Source: UBA4421 sp002704225 (GTDB lineage Bacteria > Pseudomonadota > Gammaproteobacteria > Pseudomonadales > Azotimanducaceae). Taken from it: DNA of 64,000 bases. Location of the stretch: the NCBI GenBank assembly GCA_902556425.1, contig CACDWG010000002.1, positions 96,582 to 160,581 of the forward strand, read 5' to 3'. Positions 1 through 9,319 of the stretch are shown here, one piece after another (position 1 is the first letter of the stretch; each line of letters begins with the position of its first letter). The notes under the pieces are model-generated. The model made no database searches, was not told the DNA's origin, and worked only from the letters and a program-made list of their open reading frames with translations. A program made the translations under genes and the position numbers.

Positions 1-250
1 CTCCGGGCACCATTTAAACATCAAGAAAGGTCATAGCTTAGAGAATGGCTGAGACCTCAGCGTGCTGGCGAGAGCACCTACCCCGCCACGAAAACACAGC
101 CTGCAATGTGTCATTGCGACCTTCGCAGCCATAGACCTAATCAAATCGCGTTTGACTGGACAAATCGCAGTCTGCAACCATCGTGAAGCGAGCAAATCGC
201 ATTTCAAAGGTGACAGCGGCTCACCACGGATTTCACACATAGGGGTACAT

Positions 251-673
251 ATGACACGCATGAGTCAAAGTGAAAAAGAGCGGTTCCTGAGTGACCTGCA
301 TATTGGGGTGCTCGCCATCAACGAAGAAGGATCTGGACCGCTAACAACGCCGCTCTGGTACGACTACTCCCCTGGAGGTGAGGTGTTGTTTATCGTCGCC
401 GCGACGTCAAAAAAGGGAAACCTGCTGAAAGTTGGTGGCCGCATCAGCATAGTTGCCCAACAGGAAACGTTGCCCTACTCCTACGTAAGCGTTGAAGGCC
501 CTGTCGTAGACATTGAAGCCACGTCGTATGAACAACTGCTGGCAATGGCGCAACGATATCTGGGGGATACCCAAGGCACGCAATACGCTGATGCCAGCGA
601 TATTGGTGCACAAATCGCGGTTCGAATGAGTCCTGAACGATGGTTAGCCGTGGACTATGGCAAAACGGCATAG
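251..673 (+). CDS. Pyridoxamine 5'-phosphate oxidase-like FMN-binding split-barrel protein
   Basis: A 140-residue protein resembling the small PNPOx-like split-barrel family, which bind FMN, F420 or heme and usually act as reductases; the substrate is unknown. Visible signs are an N-terminal helix followed by a strand reading 'IGVLAINEEGSGPLTTPLWYDY', and a later 'YSYVSVEGPVVDIE' strand typical of the barrel. The open frame extends back to 62, but I chose the ATG at 251. It has an AGGGG ribosome binding site just before it, and the upstream extension has no family character. It lies 64 bases before the MlrC-type gene on the same strand, so co-transcription is possible. Family assignment is fairly sure, function is not. 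Confidence 0.75.
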   Translation: MTRMSQSEKERFLSDLHIGVLAINEEGSGPLTTPLWYDYSPGGEVLFIVAATSKKGNLLKVGGRISIVAQQETLPYSYVSVEGPVVDIEATSYEQLLAMAQRYLGDTQGTQYADASDIGAQIAVRMSPERWLAVDYGKTA

Positions 674-737
674 CCTAGTGTCATCTCTTCGCACATCGAC
701 CTGCCAGCATGTGGCTAACAATTGACGGGAGTACATC

Positions 738-2261
738 ATGAAAATCGGCATCGCCATGATGAGTCACGAAACCAATACCTTTTCACCTGTGATTACAGAT
801 CTCGACCGATTTTCTGCAGGACGCGGCGAACCCTTGCGTGGCGAGGCGGCGCTGAAGGCGTATCGCGGCACTGCGTCTTGTCTTGGCGGCTATATCGAGG
901 TTGCTGACAAACAATCGGTTGACATCGAAATGGGCATCGCTGCGTCGGCACCGCCCAGCGGCCCGGTAGAGAACGCGGCATACGAATACATGTGCGCTGC
1001 AATCATCGAACTTGCCGGGCGGGTCGATGCACTACTGCTTGATCTGCACGGTGCCATGACGACAAAGAGCCACGAAGACGGCGAAGGCGAATTACTGCGT
1101 CGTATTCGGGCCGAAAACCCCAAGCTCCCTATCGCCATATCGTTAGATATGCATGCCAATATTACCGAACTGATGGTCAGCAACTGCGACGTGCTGACGG
1201 GCTATCACACCTACCCTCATGTCGACATGGACAGCACAGCGGTGCGCGGCGCTAACGCGTTCTTTGCCATGTTACGGGGGGAAACGAAGCCTGTGCTGCG
1301 CTGGGGCAACGCGCCAATGCTGCCCCATGTGATGCGCCAAGGCACCGACGACGAACCGAACCGCAGTCTGCAAGCCAGGGCCATCGAATTAGAGCAGTCC
1401 GGCAGCCTTGGTGTCAGCGTGTTCACAGGTTTCCCCCACGCCGACATTTACGACGCGGGATTCAGCGTTGTTGCGATGACAGATGACGATGCAGATTCCG
1501 CTCAAGCGCAGGTCAATGAAATTCTCAGCCACGCTTGGGAGCAACGCGATGCCTTTGTCTATGAGATTGAAGCTCTGCCTGCTTCAATGCAGCGGGCTAA
1601 GGCTGCGGCCAGCGTTTCGGGCGACGGACCGGTTATTGTACTCGACCATTACGATAACACCGCATCTGGCGGCACCATGGACACCACTGAAGTCCTCAGT
1701 GCGGTATTGGACGCAGGCTTAGAGCGCGTAGCCGTTTTTGGTTTTTTTGACCCTGACGTTGTGGAACAAATGGCCGCCGCCGGTGTCGGCGCTTCGGTTA
1801 CGGTGGAGCTTGGCGGTAAGCTGCCAATGCCTGCACTGACCGAGCAAAGCCGACCTTTAACGATCACCGGCGAAGTGAAACTTATCTCCAACGGCAAGTT
1901 CCAAGCTCAAGTTGCCATGGCCAGAGGGCTGACCATGAACATGGGCAAGTCTGCGGTCCTTAGTGTCGGCTCTGTGGATATCGCAATCATCTCACGGCAT
2001 ATCGAACCCTACGATCCCGAGTGTTTCCGCTGCTTGGGTATGGAGCCTAAAGCCTATGAGTACGTCATGCTGAAAAGCCGAATTCACTACCGTGTCGGTT
2101 TCAAAGACATGGCCAAACAGGTGATTGAATGCGCAGGACGTGGGGTCTGCACATCGGATTATAGCCAACTGAATTTCGAAAACGTCCGTCGCCCTGTCTA
2201 CCCTCTGGATCAAGACGGCGGCGGTGCAAACGAAAGCTGGCCTCTACCGTTTACCGACTAA
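738..2261 (+). CDS. M81-family metallopeptidase (MlrC / microcystinase C-like)
   Basis: A 507-residue protein of the MlrC family, zinc enzymes named after the microcystin-degradation peptidase MlrC. Most members act on unknown small peptides or amide-containing compounds. Family motifs are clear: HETNTF at residues 10-15, DLHGAM at about 102-107, LDMHAN at about 136-141, a GYHTYPHVDM segment near 155-164, and DHYDNTASGG near 303-312, which supply the likely metal ligands. Length is normal for the family. The ATG at 738 has a GGGAG ribosome binding site. The gene converges on the LLM oxidoreductase with only 10 bases between stops. No other mlr genes are nearby, so microcystin degradation itself is not implied. 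Confidence 0.9.
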   Translation: MKIGIAMMSHETNTFSPVITDLDRFSAGRGEPLRGEAALKAYRGTASCLGGYIEVADKQSVDIEMGIAASAPPSGPVENAAYEYMCAAIIELAGRVDALLLDLHGAMTTKSHEDGEGELLRRIRAENPKLPIAISLDMHANITELMVSNCDVLTGYHTYPHVDMDSTAVRGANAFFAMLRGETKPVLRWGNAPMLPHVMRQGTDDEPNRSLQARAIELEQSGSLGVSVFTGFPHADIYDAGFSVVAMTDDDADSAQAQVNEILSHAWEQRDAFVYEIEALPASMQRAKAAASVSGDGPVIVLDHYDNTASGGTMDTTEVLSAVLDAGLERVAVFGFFDPDVVEQMAAAGVGASVTVELGGKLPMPALTEQSRPLTITGEVKLISNGKFQAQVAMARGLTMNMGKSAVLSVGSVDIAIISRHIEPYDPECFRCLGMEPKAYEYVMLKSRIHYRVGFKDMAKQVIECAGRGVCTSDYSQLNFENVRRPVYPLDQDGGGANESWPLPFTD

Positions 2262-2271
2262 CTTGCATCAA

Positions 2272-3297
2272 CTATTGAGATGCTTCTTGCAGGAGTTCCC
2301 GCTTCACTCTCGGTACAACCTGGGTAAACAGCCGCTCCAGCGACTGACTCATGTCGCTGGCGCGCATACCTGGCGGCACCGCCATAGACACGATATCCGT
2401 AATGCCAAAGGTACGGACAAAGTGCTTTAACTCCTCGACGCAATGATCTACGTCCCCAACTATCCATGTCTGCGGAACCTGCTCACCCTTGCGCCCAAAC
2501 CCCTCTCCGCTTTCTTCGAAGAACCGCCGATACAGTTGCATGCGGTAGCGCTCGGAGGTCCGCACGGGTTCCCAATCGCTGGCTTTGTCGTCGGTCACCA
2601 AAATACTGCGAATAATGCCGACGCGGTAATCCGCTGGGTTACGACCCGAATCTTGCAAAGCATTGACCCACGGATCGTAGGATTCCGCCTTGACGCCTTG
2701 AGGTAAAAAATGGGTATTGTAGTGCGCTGCTCTCAAAGCGCCGGCTTCGGACATGGCGGCGATCCAAAGCGGCGGTCCACCCTCTTGCACATAGCCAGGG
2801 GTGATCTTAATGTCTTCAAATTGATAACGTTTTCCCGTGTAGCTGAACCGCTCACCGGTAAAACAACGCTGCAACACCTCAATGCCCTCATTCATCAAGG
2901 AAACGCGCCGCGCTATCGGCAGACCAAAGCCCCTGAACTCATGAGGGGCATAGCCCATACCGATACCCAAATCGACCCGTCCACCGGACAAATTATCGAG
3001 CACGGCAAGATCTTCAGCTAAACGAACCGGATGATTAAAAGGCATCAAGCAAATATCGGTACCAAAGCGTACCTGCTTGGTGACACTTGCCATGGACGCA
3101 GCCACGGGTACCCAGCTTGGTAAGTAGCCGTCGTCAACGAAGTGATGCTCGGTAAACCAAACCAGATCGGCACCAATTTCGTCGAGCCATTTCACTTGCT
3201 CGAGTATTTCGGCGTAAAGACGTTGGTCACTGACGCCAGAGTCTGGGGGATTCCTAAAGTCGTAGGAAACGCCTACCCGCAATGTTGGTTTTGCCAT
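2272..3297 (-). CDS. LLM-class (luciferase-like) flavin-dependent oxidoreductase
   Basis: A 341-residue TIM-barrel protein of the bacterial luciferase / F420 superfamily. It shows the typical 'VWFTEHHFVDDGY' segment near residues 47-59, 'VRFGTDICLMPFNHPVRLAEDLAVLD' beginning near residue 76, and 'GRVDLGIGMGYAPHEFRGFG' near 106-125. The family uses FMNH2 or F420 to oxidise aldehydes, alkanes or other organic substrates; the substrate here cannot be read from the sequence. A GAGAGGAG ribosome binding site precedes the ATG at 3297. It stands alone on the minus strand, convergent with the MlrC-type gene and divergent from the cyclase gene. Confidence 0.9.
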   Translation of the reverse strand: MAKPTLRVGVSYDFRNPPDSGVSDQRLYAEILEQVKWLDEIGADLVWFTEHHFVDDGYLPSWVPVAASMASVTKQVRFGTDICLMPFNHPVRLAEDLAVLDNLSGGRVDLGIGMGYAPHEFRGFGLPIARRVSLMNEGIEVLQRCFTGERFSYTGKRYQFEDIKITPGYVQEGGPPLWIAAMSEAGALRAAHYNTHFLPQGVKAESYDPWVNALQDSGRNPADYRVGIIRSILVTDDKASDWEPVRTSERYRMQLYRRFFEESGEGFGRKGEQVPQTWIVGDVDHCVEELKHFVRTFGITDIVSMAVPPGMRASDMSQSLERLFTQVVPRVKRELLQEASQ

Positions 3298-3771
3298 GTT
3301 CTCATCTCCTCTCGTGCTTCGGTTCGCTCACAATCATGGAGAGCGGGAATCCCGCGCCCTAGGCTAGAGCCGGACTAAGCATACGATGTCCGCAGTAGAC
3401 ATTTCGCTCGTTAAAACAGAAACGAAGTCGACGCGAACACTCGGCGCATGTGCTGTCATAAGGCACTCCGCGTTTCACAAGACCTCGCGCTGCTCGCTTC
3501 AGCATGACCCGGAACACTCCTCCCTTTAGCAACAAGGCCTCATGCCGCGCTCCATTTCCTGCGCGAAAACTTTACACCGTCGACGCTAATGCGACGACCA
3601 CCAAGTCGAATGTCTTCAATCATCGATCGAAATCCTAAACCTTGTTTATTGAGCCAATATCTGGCCGCCGGGAAACCACTGAACTGCCTATGCCCCAAGG
3701 GCCTTGGTTGCATCAGTCGCTCCTCTGAAGCATCTTTGGTCTCTCATTCTTATCGAAGAAGACGAAAAACA
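3298..3771. other. Divergent intergenic region
   Basis: This 474-base stretch separates the LLM gene (minus) from the cyclase gene (plus), so it should hold both promoters. I see no convincing protein or RNA gene. A short GC palindrome, GCGGGAATCCCGC, lies at 3343-3355. An open frame upstream of the cyclase start (from 3589) has no family similarity and reads as a random extension. Confidence 0.5.
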
Positions 3772-4791
3772 ATGACAAACGCTACACGAACCCTCATGTA
3801 CATCACATTGTGCTCAGCTTCGCTGCACAGTTTGGCTCAAGATTCCTTACCCGCGCTAAAAAGCGATGCGCCAGTGATAACGATTCCCGCCTATCAGGCG
3901 CTATTCGATTCATCTAAACGTTGGGGCGAGTTCGGCGAAGACGATGAGCTCGGCGCTCTCAATCTAATAACGGCACAAACACGCGTCGATGCGGCGGCTC
4001 TCGTCGCAACCGGCGAAAGCGTTAGCTTAGCTAATCCGATGAGTAAATCTGCATCCGGCAACTTCATTGAACCGCTCGGGCACACAACATTTGTCTTTGA
4101 TTTGCCGCCGGAATTCGATGCAGGTGAATCAGCCGCTGGTGATGTCTTCAACATCAACTACCACGGAGGCATCCACTCACACATGGATGGCGTTGCCCAC
4201 TTCGGCTGGCGCGGAAAACTGTACAACGGTTTTGACTTTGCGCCTAAGGAAGATGGCTTCGCACACGTTGGCGTGGAACATATCGCAGCCCATGGCATCT
4301 TCGGTCGTGGGGTTTTGGTTGATCTGCCGCGTTTGTACGCTGTGGATTACCTTGAACCGGGCGCACAAATCACCGCAGAACATTTAGAAGCATGGGAAGC
4401 GTCTACGGACACGAAAATTCGGAGCGGCGACATCCTATTGCTGCGGGTAGGCCGCTGGCAACTCGCTGCATTGAAACCCGGCTATGATGCGCTGGAGGCC
4501 ACCGCAGGGTTGCACGCTTCCATCGGCCCTTGGCTGAAAGAGCGTGGTGTGGCGGCCATTGGCTGCGACGCGATCAGTGATGTCATGCCAAGCGGAGTTG
4601 AAGGGGTATTCAACCCCGTACATACGCTCGCCAACGCAGCACTCGGCATGCCAATCTTTGACCATTTACAGCTGGATCAAGTCGCCGAAACGGCATCACG
4701 CTTGGGTAGGCAAACGTTTTTGTTTACCGCGACACCTCTGAACATCGAAGGTGCTACCGGATCACCCTTAACACCACTGGCAATCTTCTAG
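3772..4791 (+). CDS. Secreted cyclase-family (kynurenine formamidase-like) hydrolase
   Basis: A 339-residue protein of the 'cyclase' family, metal-dependent hydrolases related to kynurenine formamidase. An N-terminal signal peptide ends near 'SLHSLAQ', indicating export to the periplasm. Family marks include 'WGEFGEDDELGALNLIT' near residues 45-61, the metal-ligand motif 'HGGIHSHMDGVAHFGW' near 128-143, and 'RSGDILLLRVGRW' further on. I chose the ATG at 3772 because it begins the signal peptide; the longer frame from 3589 adds nothing recognisable. A rho-independent terminator overlaps the stop codon. The substrate is unknown. Confidence 0.85.
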   Translation: MTNATRTLMYITLCSASLHSLAQDSLPALKSDAPVITIPAYQALFDSSKRWGEFGEDDELGALNLITAQTRVDAAALVATGESVSLANPMSKSASGNFIEPLGHTTFVFDLPPEFDAGESAAGDVFNINYHGGIHSHMDGVAHFGWRGKLYNGFDFAPKEDGFAHVGVEHIAAHGIFGRGVLVDLPRLYAVDYLEPGAQITAEHLEAWEASTDTKIRSGDILLLRVGRWQLAALKPGYDALEATAGLHASIGPWLKERGVAAIGCDAISDVMPSGVEGVFNPVHTLANAALGMPIFDHLQLDQVAETASRLGRQTFLFTATPLNIEGATGSPLTPLAIF

Positions 4792-4808
4792 GATTGCCAG
4801 ATTTTCTT
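4777..4808 (+). terminator. Rho-independent terminator overlapping the cyclase stop codon
   Basis: A perfect 9-base-pair stem (CTGGCAATC / GATTGCCAG, 4777-4785 and 4792-4800) with a 6-base loop, followed by ATTTTCTT. The stem includes the last sense codons and the TAG of the cyclase gene. Confidence 0.8.
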
Positions 4809-5025
4809 CGAACAACAGCAAGAGAATCTCTGGTTAGGAGTACCCCCTAAATCACCTTCTGTTGCGCCCTTTTGTGGTCAGCATCTTCAGAGAGCCTTGA
4901 TGCGGCTGCTGTTGATGTATTGCACTGAGGAATGAGATCGAACTAACCTCTGGAGCGTCGCGTCGGTACGGTGTTGGCTCAACCCCTTGACGAAGCGACC
5001 CCACCGTTAACGAGAGGAAATTGGC

Positions 5026-5400
5026 ATGGCCCTTAATCAAGCAGAACGTGATTTGCTGTTCAAACAATTTGGGCGGGCTTTTTTTAAGCAAGATCTCGAC
5101 GCTCTATACGACGTTGTGACCAAGAACTTCACCTATTCTATCGTCGTCAATAATGAGACCAGAGTCATGCGCACTCGAGACGAAGTGGCCGATTTTTTTG
5201 AAGAGCGTAACGCCAGCCAACAAGATGTCAGGTTTGAGGATGTTGTCTTTCACCACGCCCCAGATGCCACCTTCATGACTTACCGGGTCACAGGAACCGA
5301 TTTAACGAACAACGAACGCTTTGAGAGAGTCGGCGTGGAGAGGTACACATTCGACAACGGACGGATTGCCGAAAAAGATGTCTATAGCAGGCCTGTCTAG
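5026..5400 (+). CDS. NTF2-like / SnoaL-like domain protein
   Basis: A 124-residue single-domain protein with the cone-fold pattern of the NTF2-like superfamily: an N-terminal helix pair ('LLFKQFGRAFFKQDLDALYDVV'), then 'RDEVADFFEERNAS', then strands ending 'VGVERYTFDNGRIAEKDVYSRPV'. Members include ketosteroid isomerases, limonene-epoxide hydrolases, SnoaL cyclases and many ligand-binding proteins of unknown role. A GAGAGGAAA ribosome binding site precedes the ATG. It is a lone plus-strand gene convergent with the enoyl-CoA hydratase-like gene. Confidence 0.75.
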   Translation: MALNQAERDLLFKQFGRAFFKQDLDALYDVVTKNFTYSIVVNNETRVMRTRDEVADFFEERNASQQDVRFEDVVFHHAPDATFMTYRVTGTDLTNNERFERVGVERYTFDNGRIAEKDVYSRPV

Positions 5401-5464
5401 CGTTTAGAGCTGCCACCCAGCGGATACGATTCACGCCGCCAGATTCCATACGATGAGCCTCATG

Positions 5465-6187
5465 CTAGCGTGCGTACAGTTTCTTATTTCGTAGATGGAA
5501 TGCTGCGCCGTTGGTGTCATTCAAAATAGAGCGTGCGCCAAATATATTTTCTTTTTGAACACCAAACTGCTTTCTGTTTACCGCCAAGGGTGCGAGTTCC
5601 TCAGCCTTTCTGACGGCGTGAGCCAGCAGCGTATCGCTTGAGGCAATCTCATTGACCACGCCGGCTTCTAGCGCATCCGGCCCACCCCATCGTCTGGCCA
5701 ACTGCACCGATTCGTAAAACACATGGGCGGGCAGCTTATGACGAAACAGCGACAGTTCAGGCCCAGGAATCACCATGCCAAGTTGAATTTCGTTGGCACA
5801 CAGATACCCGCGATCCTGCCTCATGATTCGATAGTCATGGCACAGCGCAAACATGAAGCCTGCGCCAAAGGCGTGGCCGTTTACAGCCGCTATGGTCGGC
5901 ACGGGCAATGTGATCATGCGACTCATGAATTCCATAAAATAGAAGGCGTTTGGATCTCCTGCGTCAACATGGCTCTCTGGCGCGTTACGCCAATCCAGAT
6001 CGAGACCATTCGAATAAAACTTCTCGCTTGCTCCCGTTGTAACCAAGGCCGCTGCTCCTGAGCTACCCTCTACCTCATCGAGCGCTAACGTGAGGTCGTC
6101 TACGAGAGCCGTGTTCCAGCGATTTTCCCCGGCATCCATGGTAAGAACGAAAACATCCCCCGACTTATCAAGCGTTACACGACTCAC
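5465..6187 (-). CDS. Enoyl-CoA hydratase/isomerase (crotonase) family protein
   Basis: A 240-residue crotonase-fold protein. The oxyanion-hole regions are visible: 'EKFYSNGLDLDW' near residues 55-66 and 'VNGHAFGAGFMFALCHDYRIM' near 104-124, with an acidic residue in 'ANEIQLGM'. The pattern 'ANEIQLGMVIPGP' resembles delta3-delta2-enoyl-CoA isomerases of the ECI type more than classical hydratases. It begins with GTG at 6187 behind a strong AAGGAGA site. It follows the TauD-type and Rieske genes on the same strand and may form one catabolic operon with them. The acyl-CoA substrate is unknown. Confidence 0.85.
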   Translation of the reverse strand: MSRVTLDKSGDVFVLTMDAGENRWNTALVDDLTLALDEVEGSSGAAALVTTGASEKFYSNGLDLDWRNAPESHVDAGDPNAFYFMEFMSRMITLPVPTIAAVNGHAFGAGFMFALCHDYRIMRQDRGYLCANEIQLGMVIPGPELSLFRHKLPAHVFYESVQLARRWGGPDALEAGVVNEIASSDTLLAHAVRKAEELAPLAVNRKQFGVQKENIFGARSILNDTNGAAFHLRNKKLYAR

Positions 6188-6270
6188 AGCTGTCTCCTTT
6201 CGAATTCAAAATACATCTAATCTCTCCGCCCCACAGGCCTCTCGGCCAGAGGAGCGCCCTACTCACTGGG

Positions 6271-7299
6271 TTAGGCCGCCGCAATCGTTGGTCCGGGGCC
6301 TCGGATACCGCGCCGCAACGCGGCATGTTCTCGAGTCACTGAGCGAGCCCCGTGTAAGTTGATCCACATGCGATAAAGCATTCGCTTTTTTGCCTCGTCA
6401 GCTGCGTCGTGATACTTATCCCGCCGGTGCATCACCGCCAGATTGTTGATAAAAATCACGTCACCGGGTTCCTGTTTGAAGGTCAGCTGCATCGACGGGT
6501 CATTCGCTATGGTTTCAATACAGGCCAGTGCGTCCCGCTCGGTTTCGCTAAACGCTTGCCCTGAGACCTCTGCGGCAAGCTCCGCCAGCTGGATGTTGAG
6601 CCATGTACTCATCGCCCCATCATGCCAAGCAAAGACCGGTATCCGAGTTTGTTGGACGCTACCGAGTTTTTTTATCGATTCGTGGTCACCTTTTTCTTTG
6701 CGCGAATACAAAGGAAACCCTTGCATCAACGCATCAAGATACTGCGGGTGATGGGTCAGGATTTCGTTATACAGCGCAAACAGGCTTACCAAACCGTTGC
6801 CGCCGCCCTCGGGCGCCTGATGGATACAGCTCATGCCGATGCAATCGCCACCATCGCAGTGAAAGCGAAGTTCATCGTTACTCTCATAGCCGCGAGTATC
6901 CACCCCGCGCTCTGCGCCGGCAAAGCGATCGGCGACAATACTCAGAACCTCACCTCTGGCGTTCTGCATTACGGGTTCGCCAATGCCGTTGCCGATAATC
7001 CAGAACACCCGACGCAGTCGCTCGGCATCACTGGCTTCAAGCCCCCGGAGCAGCACAAAACCCTTGCCCATCGCCAGTTCCTCACGAGCCGTCTCCAGCA
7101 ATTTATCAACAGCGGGCGTCATGATCTGCCGCCTATCCGCCTCCAGCCAGCCTTTGTCATCGGCTGGCAAAGCGTCGGCCATATCATGCAAGGCGCTTAT
7201 CTCGAGGGCGGATAGGTGTGTTGTCCAATCGGATTCGGCTAACTCAGCACCACGCCATGCTCGCGTATCGACAATCGGTTGTCCTGCAATGTCGGTCAT
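6271..7299 (-). CDS. TauD/TfdA-family Fe(II)/2-oxoglutarate dioxygenase
   Basis: A 342-residue dioxygenase of the TauD/TfdA family, which hydroxylate or desaturate small organic substrates using Fe(II), 2-oxoglutarate and O2. The first two iron ligands lie in 'RFHCDGGD' (HxD, near residue 148), and the distal His is in 'VMHRRDKYHDA' near 296, with an Arg further on suited to bind 2-oxoglutarate. The closest look is to the clavaminate-synthase-like branch; the substrate is unknown. It lies between the Rieske gene and the crotonase gene, all on the minus strand, which points to joint degradation of one compound. Confidence 0.88.
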   Translation of the reverse strand: MTDIAGQPIVDTRAWRGAELAESDWTTHLSALEISALHDMADALPADDKGWLEADRRQIMTPAVDKLLETAREELAMGKGFVLLRGLEASDAERLRRVFWIIGNGIGEPVMQNARGEVLSIVADRFAGAERGVDTRGYESNDELRFHCDGGDCIGMSCIHQAPEGGGNGLVSLFALYNEILTHHPQYLDALMQGFPLYSRKEKGDHESIKKLGSVQQTRIPVFAWHDGAMSTWLNIQLAELAAEVSGQAFSETERDALACIETIANDPSMQLTFKQEPGDVIFINNLAVMHRRDKYHDAADEAKKRMLYRMWINLHGARSVTREHAALRRGIRGPGPTIAAA

Positions 7300-7514
7300 A
7301 TCTGGTTCCTAAACACGATGGGGAAAGCTCGACGATACCGCTGTTCAACGCAAATCAACACCCTGAGCCTGTCAACGTTTTAATACCGTAAACGGCACCG
7401 AGCTGAGAAACCCATAGGCAGCCAGACCTTACCAATGAACTGAAGATGATGTGTCGCTCGACGGCCGTGTTCTGGTGCCCAGTGGTCAGAGGTCAGTGGT
7501 CCGTCAGCACATGA

Positions 7515-7537
7515 AACGTCGCTGAACGTGCGACGTT
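7515..7537 (-). terminator. Hairpin downstream of the Rieske oxygenase gene
   Basis: A perfect 8-base-pair inverted repeat AACGTCGC / GCGACGTT with a 7-base spacer in the 295-base gap between the Rieske and TauD genes. In the minus direction only a short TTT follows, so termination would be weak; it could equally be an operator. A short direct repeat of AGTGGTC lies beside it near 7480-7500. Confidence 0.35.
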
Positions 7538-7594
7538 GGAACGCGTCTTGACTCGCACTGTCGCCGGAACCGGAAAAACAAACGTGCGTCCCGA

Positions 7595-8830
7595 CTACTT
7601 GTTGTCGCCAATAAACCTAATTGGGTCCGATGCAACTGATTCAGCAGCACTTTTTGTTGCGATAGCATTGCCTTCCAGCGTCTCCAGTCGCGCCAAATAC
7701 AGCGCCAAATTTTTATGCAAATGACCGATCGCCGATTCAAACCGACCGAATCGATAATGGCTGTTTGCCCCCGACTCAATTGCCGCCTGAATATCGCAAA
7801 CCACCTTCGCATCCTCTTTGTCACCAGTATCCGACAGAAACGCTACGTCCTTTTTGGCCCGAGCTAGCGCCTCATCTGAAGGTTCACCGCCATCGATGGT
7901 GGGGAGCGTTAGTCGATAGTTGAAGTATCGAGTACGCGTTGGCGACTCAGGCTCGGCAAAGCTCACACCGTAATGTTGTGCAAGACGGGTGACCGAGGTG
8001 AACGGAAAGATGCGGTTAACCAATGTAACCATACGATCAAGTGACAGATTCTCCCGAGGGGCGTCGCGTAATGTTTCAATACGCCTAAAGGGATAACAAA
8101 CCCGAACATTTGGCCCCTGCATTTCAACAACGTTTAGGTTGTCGTAGCCGTACGGAAAGAAGGATTCAGGATGTGTGGGCTTGATATGGTAGCCCTCGAG
8201 CGTCCCCTCTGCCGTCAATTTCCAATTGATCTCTTCGACTTTTTCCTGGGTCTCAAAAATCACTTGGTCTGCTGACAACAAAGCGGGAAGGGACTCCAGC
8301 GCACCAAGGCCAATGGGTTCATCCTGCGTGACGAAGACCAAGCCACTTTGGACATCCACCGAGTGAACTGGTACCAAACCGTTGCTATCTTTATCGAGAT
8401 CAGGAAAGCCATGCTCATGGGGCACATACTCTAAGCGCCCATCGAGTCGGTACGCCCAACCGTGATAATTGCAGCGAAAGATCTTCGTGCAGCCAGAGCC
8501 TTCCGCCAATTGCATACCACGATGACGGCATGCATTGCGAAATGCACGGATCGTGCCTTGCATGTCTCGCACGACAACAATGGGGACGCCAGCCGAATGA
8601 CGTGCCACATAGGAACCTGGCTCCGGCAGCGCGGCTACCGGGCAAAATGGAATCGGTAGTCGCCGCATCAACCGCCGTTCTGCGTCGAAACGTGTTTGTG
8701 AGGCGTAATGGTCAACGGGCTCGAACCACTCTTCATCACCCAGGTCGGTTGTGCCGTTATCAATATGATTGAGTATGTGATCTAGGAGTTCAGCGTCATT
8801 CCGCATGGTTCGTCGTCCAAAGTGAGTCAT
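7595..8830 (-). CDS. Rieske-type aromatic ring-hydroxylating oxygenase, alpha subunit
   Basis: A 411-residue oxygenase component. The Rieske [2Fe-2S] ligands are C101-x-H103 and C120-x2-H123 ('CRHRG' and 'CNYHGW'). The mononuclear iron site begins with H215 and H220 in 'EGYHIKPTH'. Such enzymes hydroxylate aromatic rings or demethylate quaternary amines, fed electrons by a reductase that is not encoded next to it here. The start could also be the internal ATG eight codons later. It probably heads the operon that includes the TauD and crotonase genes. The substrate cannot be told from the sequence. Confidence 0.92.
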   Translation of the reverse strand: MTHFGRRTMRNDAELLDHILNHIDNGTTDLGDEEWFEPVDHYASQTRFDAERRLMRRLPIPFCPVAALPEPGSYVARHSAGVPIVVVRDMQGTIRAFRNACRHRGMQLAEGSGCTKIFRCNYHGWAYRLDGRLEYVPHEHGFPDLDKDSNGLVPVHSVDVQSGLVFVTQDEPIGLGALESLPALLSADQVIFETQEKVEEINWKLTAEGTLEGYHIKPTHPESFFPYGYDNLNVVEMQGPNVRVCYPFRRIETLRDAPRENLSLDRMVTLVNRIFPFTSVTRLAQHYGVSFAEPESPTRTRYFNYRLTLPTIDGGEPSDEALARAKKDVAFLSDTGDKEDAKVVCDIQAAIESGANSHYRFGRFESAIGHLHKNLALYLARLETLEGNAIATKSAAESVASDPIRFIGDNK

Positions 8831-8871
8831 TAGTCAGTGTTTTTCGCAGTACCACGATACCGCGAGCCCTT

Positions 8872-8877
8872 ATTATA
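8872..8877 (-). promoter_or_regulatory. Candidate -10 box of the Rieske gene promoter
   Basis: On the minus strand a perfect TATAAT lies inside an unusually AT-rich patch (8869-8895), about 42 bases before the Rieske start codon. I see no good TTGACA at the usual spacing, so a regulator may be needed. Confidence 0.35.
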
Positions 8878-8944
8878 TAAAATATAGAATAAAGGCGCTA
8901 TCTTTCGACATCTGCTCTGAAGTCCGTTGATTGGATGCTTGGCT

Positions 8945-9319
8945 CTATTTGGGCTTACGTGCCACCACTTTGATTTCAGCCCTTGCACCCGGAATGACCA
9001 GTTCTGTGATGCCGATCCAAGTAGAGGCCGGGTAGGGTTCTTTGATGAACTCGTCCTTCGCCTTACCCATGGCTCGCGCATTTTTTTGCAGATCTACCAG
9101 GTAGATTGTGGTGTCAATAATGTCTTCGTAGCCCACACCCGCTGCAGCGAGAGTCTCACCCAAGGAAGCCCATGCGTTTCTGAACTCCTCTTCTGCCGAA
9201 TCACCGTGACCCACAACACCGGAGAAGAAAATCAAGTCTTCGTGTTGCACCGCTGGAGCAAAATGCCAGGAGTTGTACGTTTCTTGAGCCGATGCTGGAA
9301 CGATCACATTTATGGACAT
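8945..9319 (-). CDS. RidA / YjgF / UK114 family protein
   Basis: A 124-residue RidA-family protein. Members hydrolyse reactive enamine/imine intermediates or, in catabolic clusters, act as deaminases or related hydrolases. Seen here are 'EDLIFFSGVVGHG' near residues 27-39, 'ASLGETLAAAGVGYEDIIDTTIYLVD' from about residue 50, and a C-terminal 'YPASTWIGITELVIPGARAEIKVVA' with the position usually held by the substrate-binding Arg/Glu pair. I chose the ATG at 9319; the frame runs back to 9673 but that extension is not family sequence and overlaps the next gene. It lies upstream of the Rieske gene on the same strand. Confidence 0.88.
   Translation of the reverse strand: MSINVIVPASAQETYNSWHFAPAVQHEDLIFFSGVVGHGDSAEEEFRNAWASLGETLAAAGVGYEDIIDTTIYLVDLQKNARAMGKAKDEFIKEPYPASTWIGITELVIPGARAEIKVVARKPK

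Noticed and set aside
62..250. N-terminal extension of the PNPOx-like gene
   Set aside because: It has no family character, and the ATG at 251 has a good ribosome binding site.
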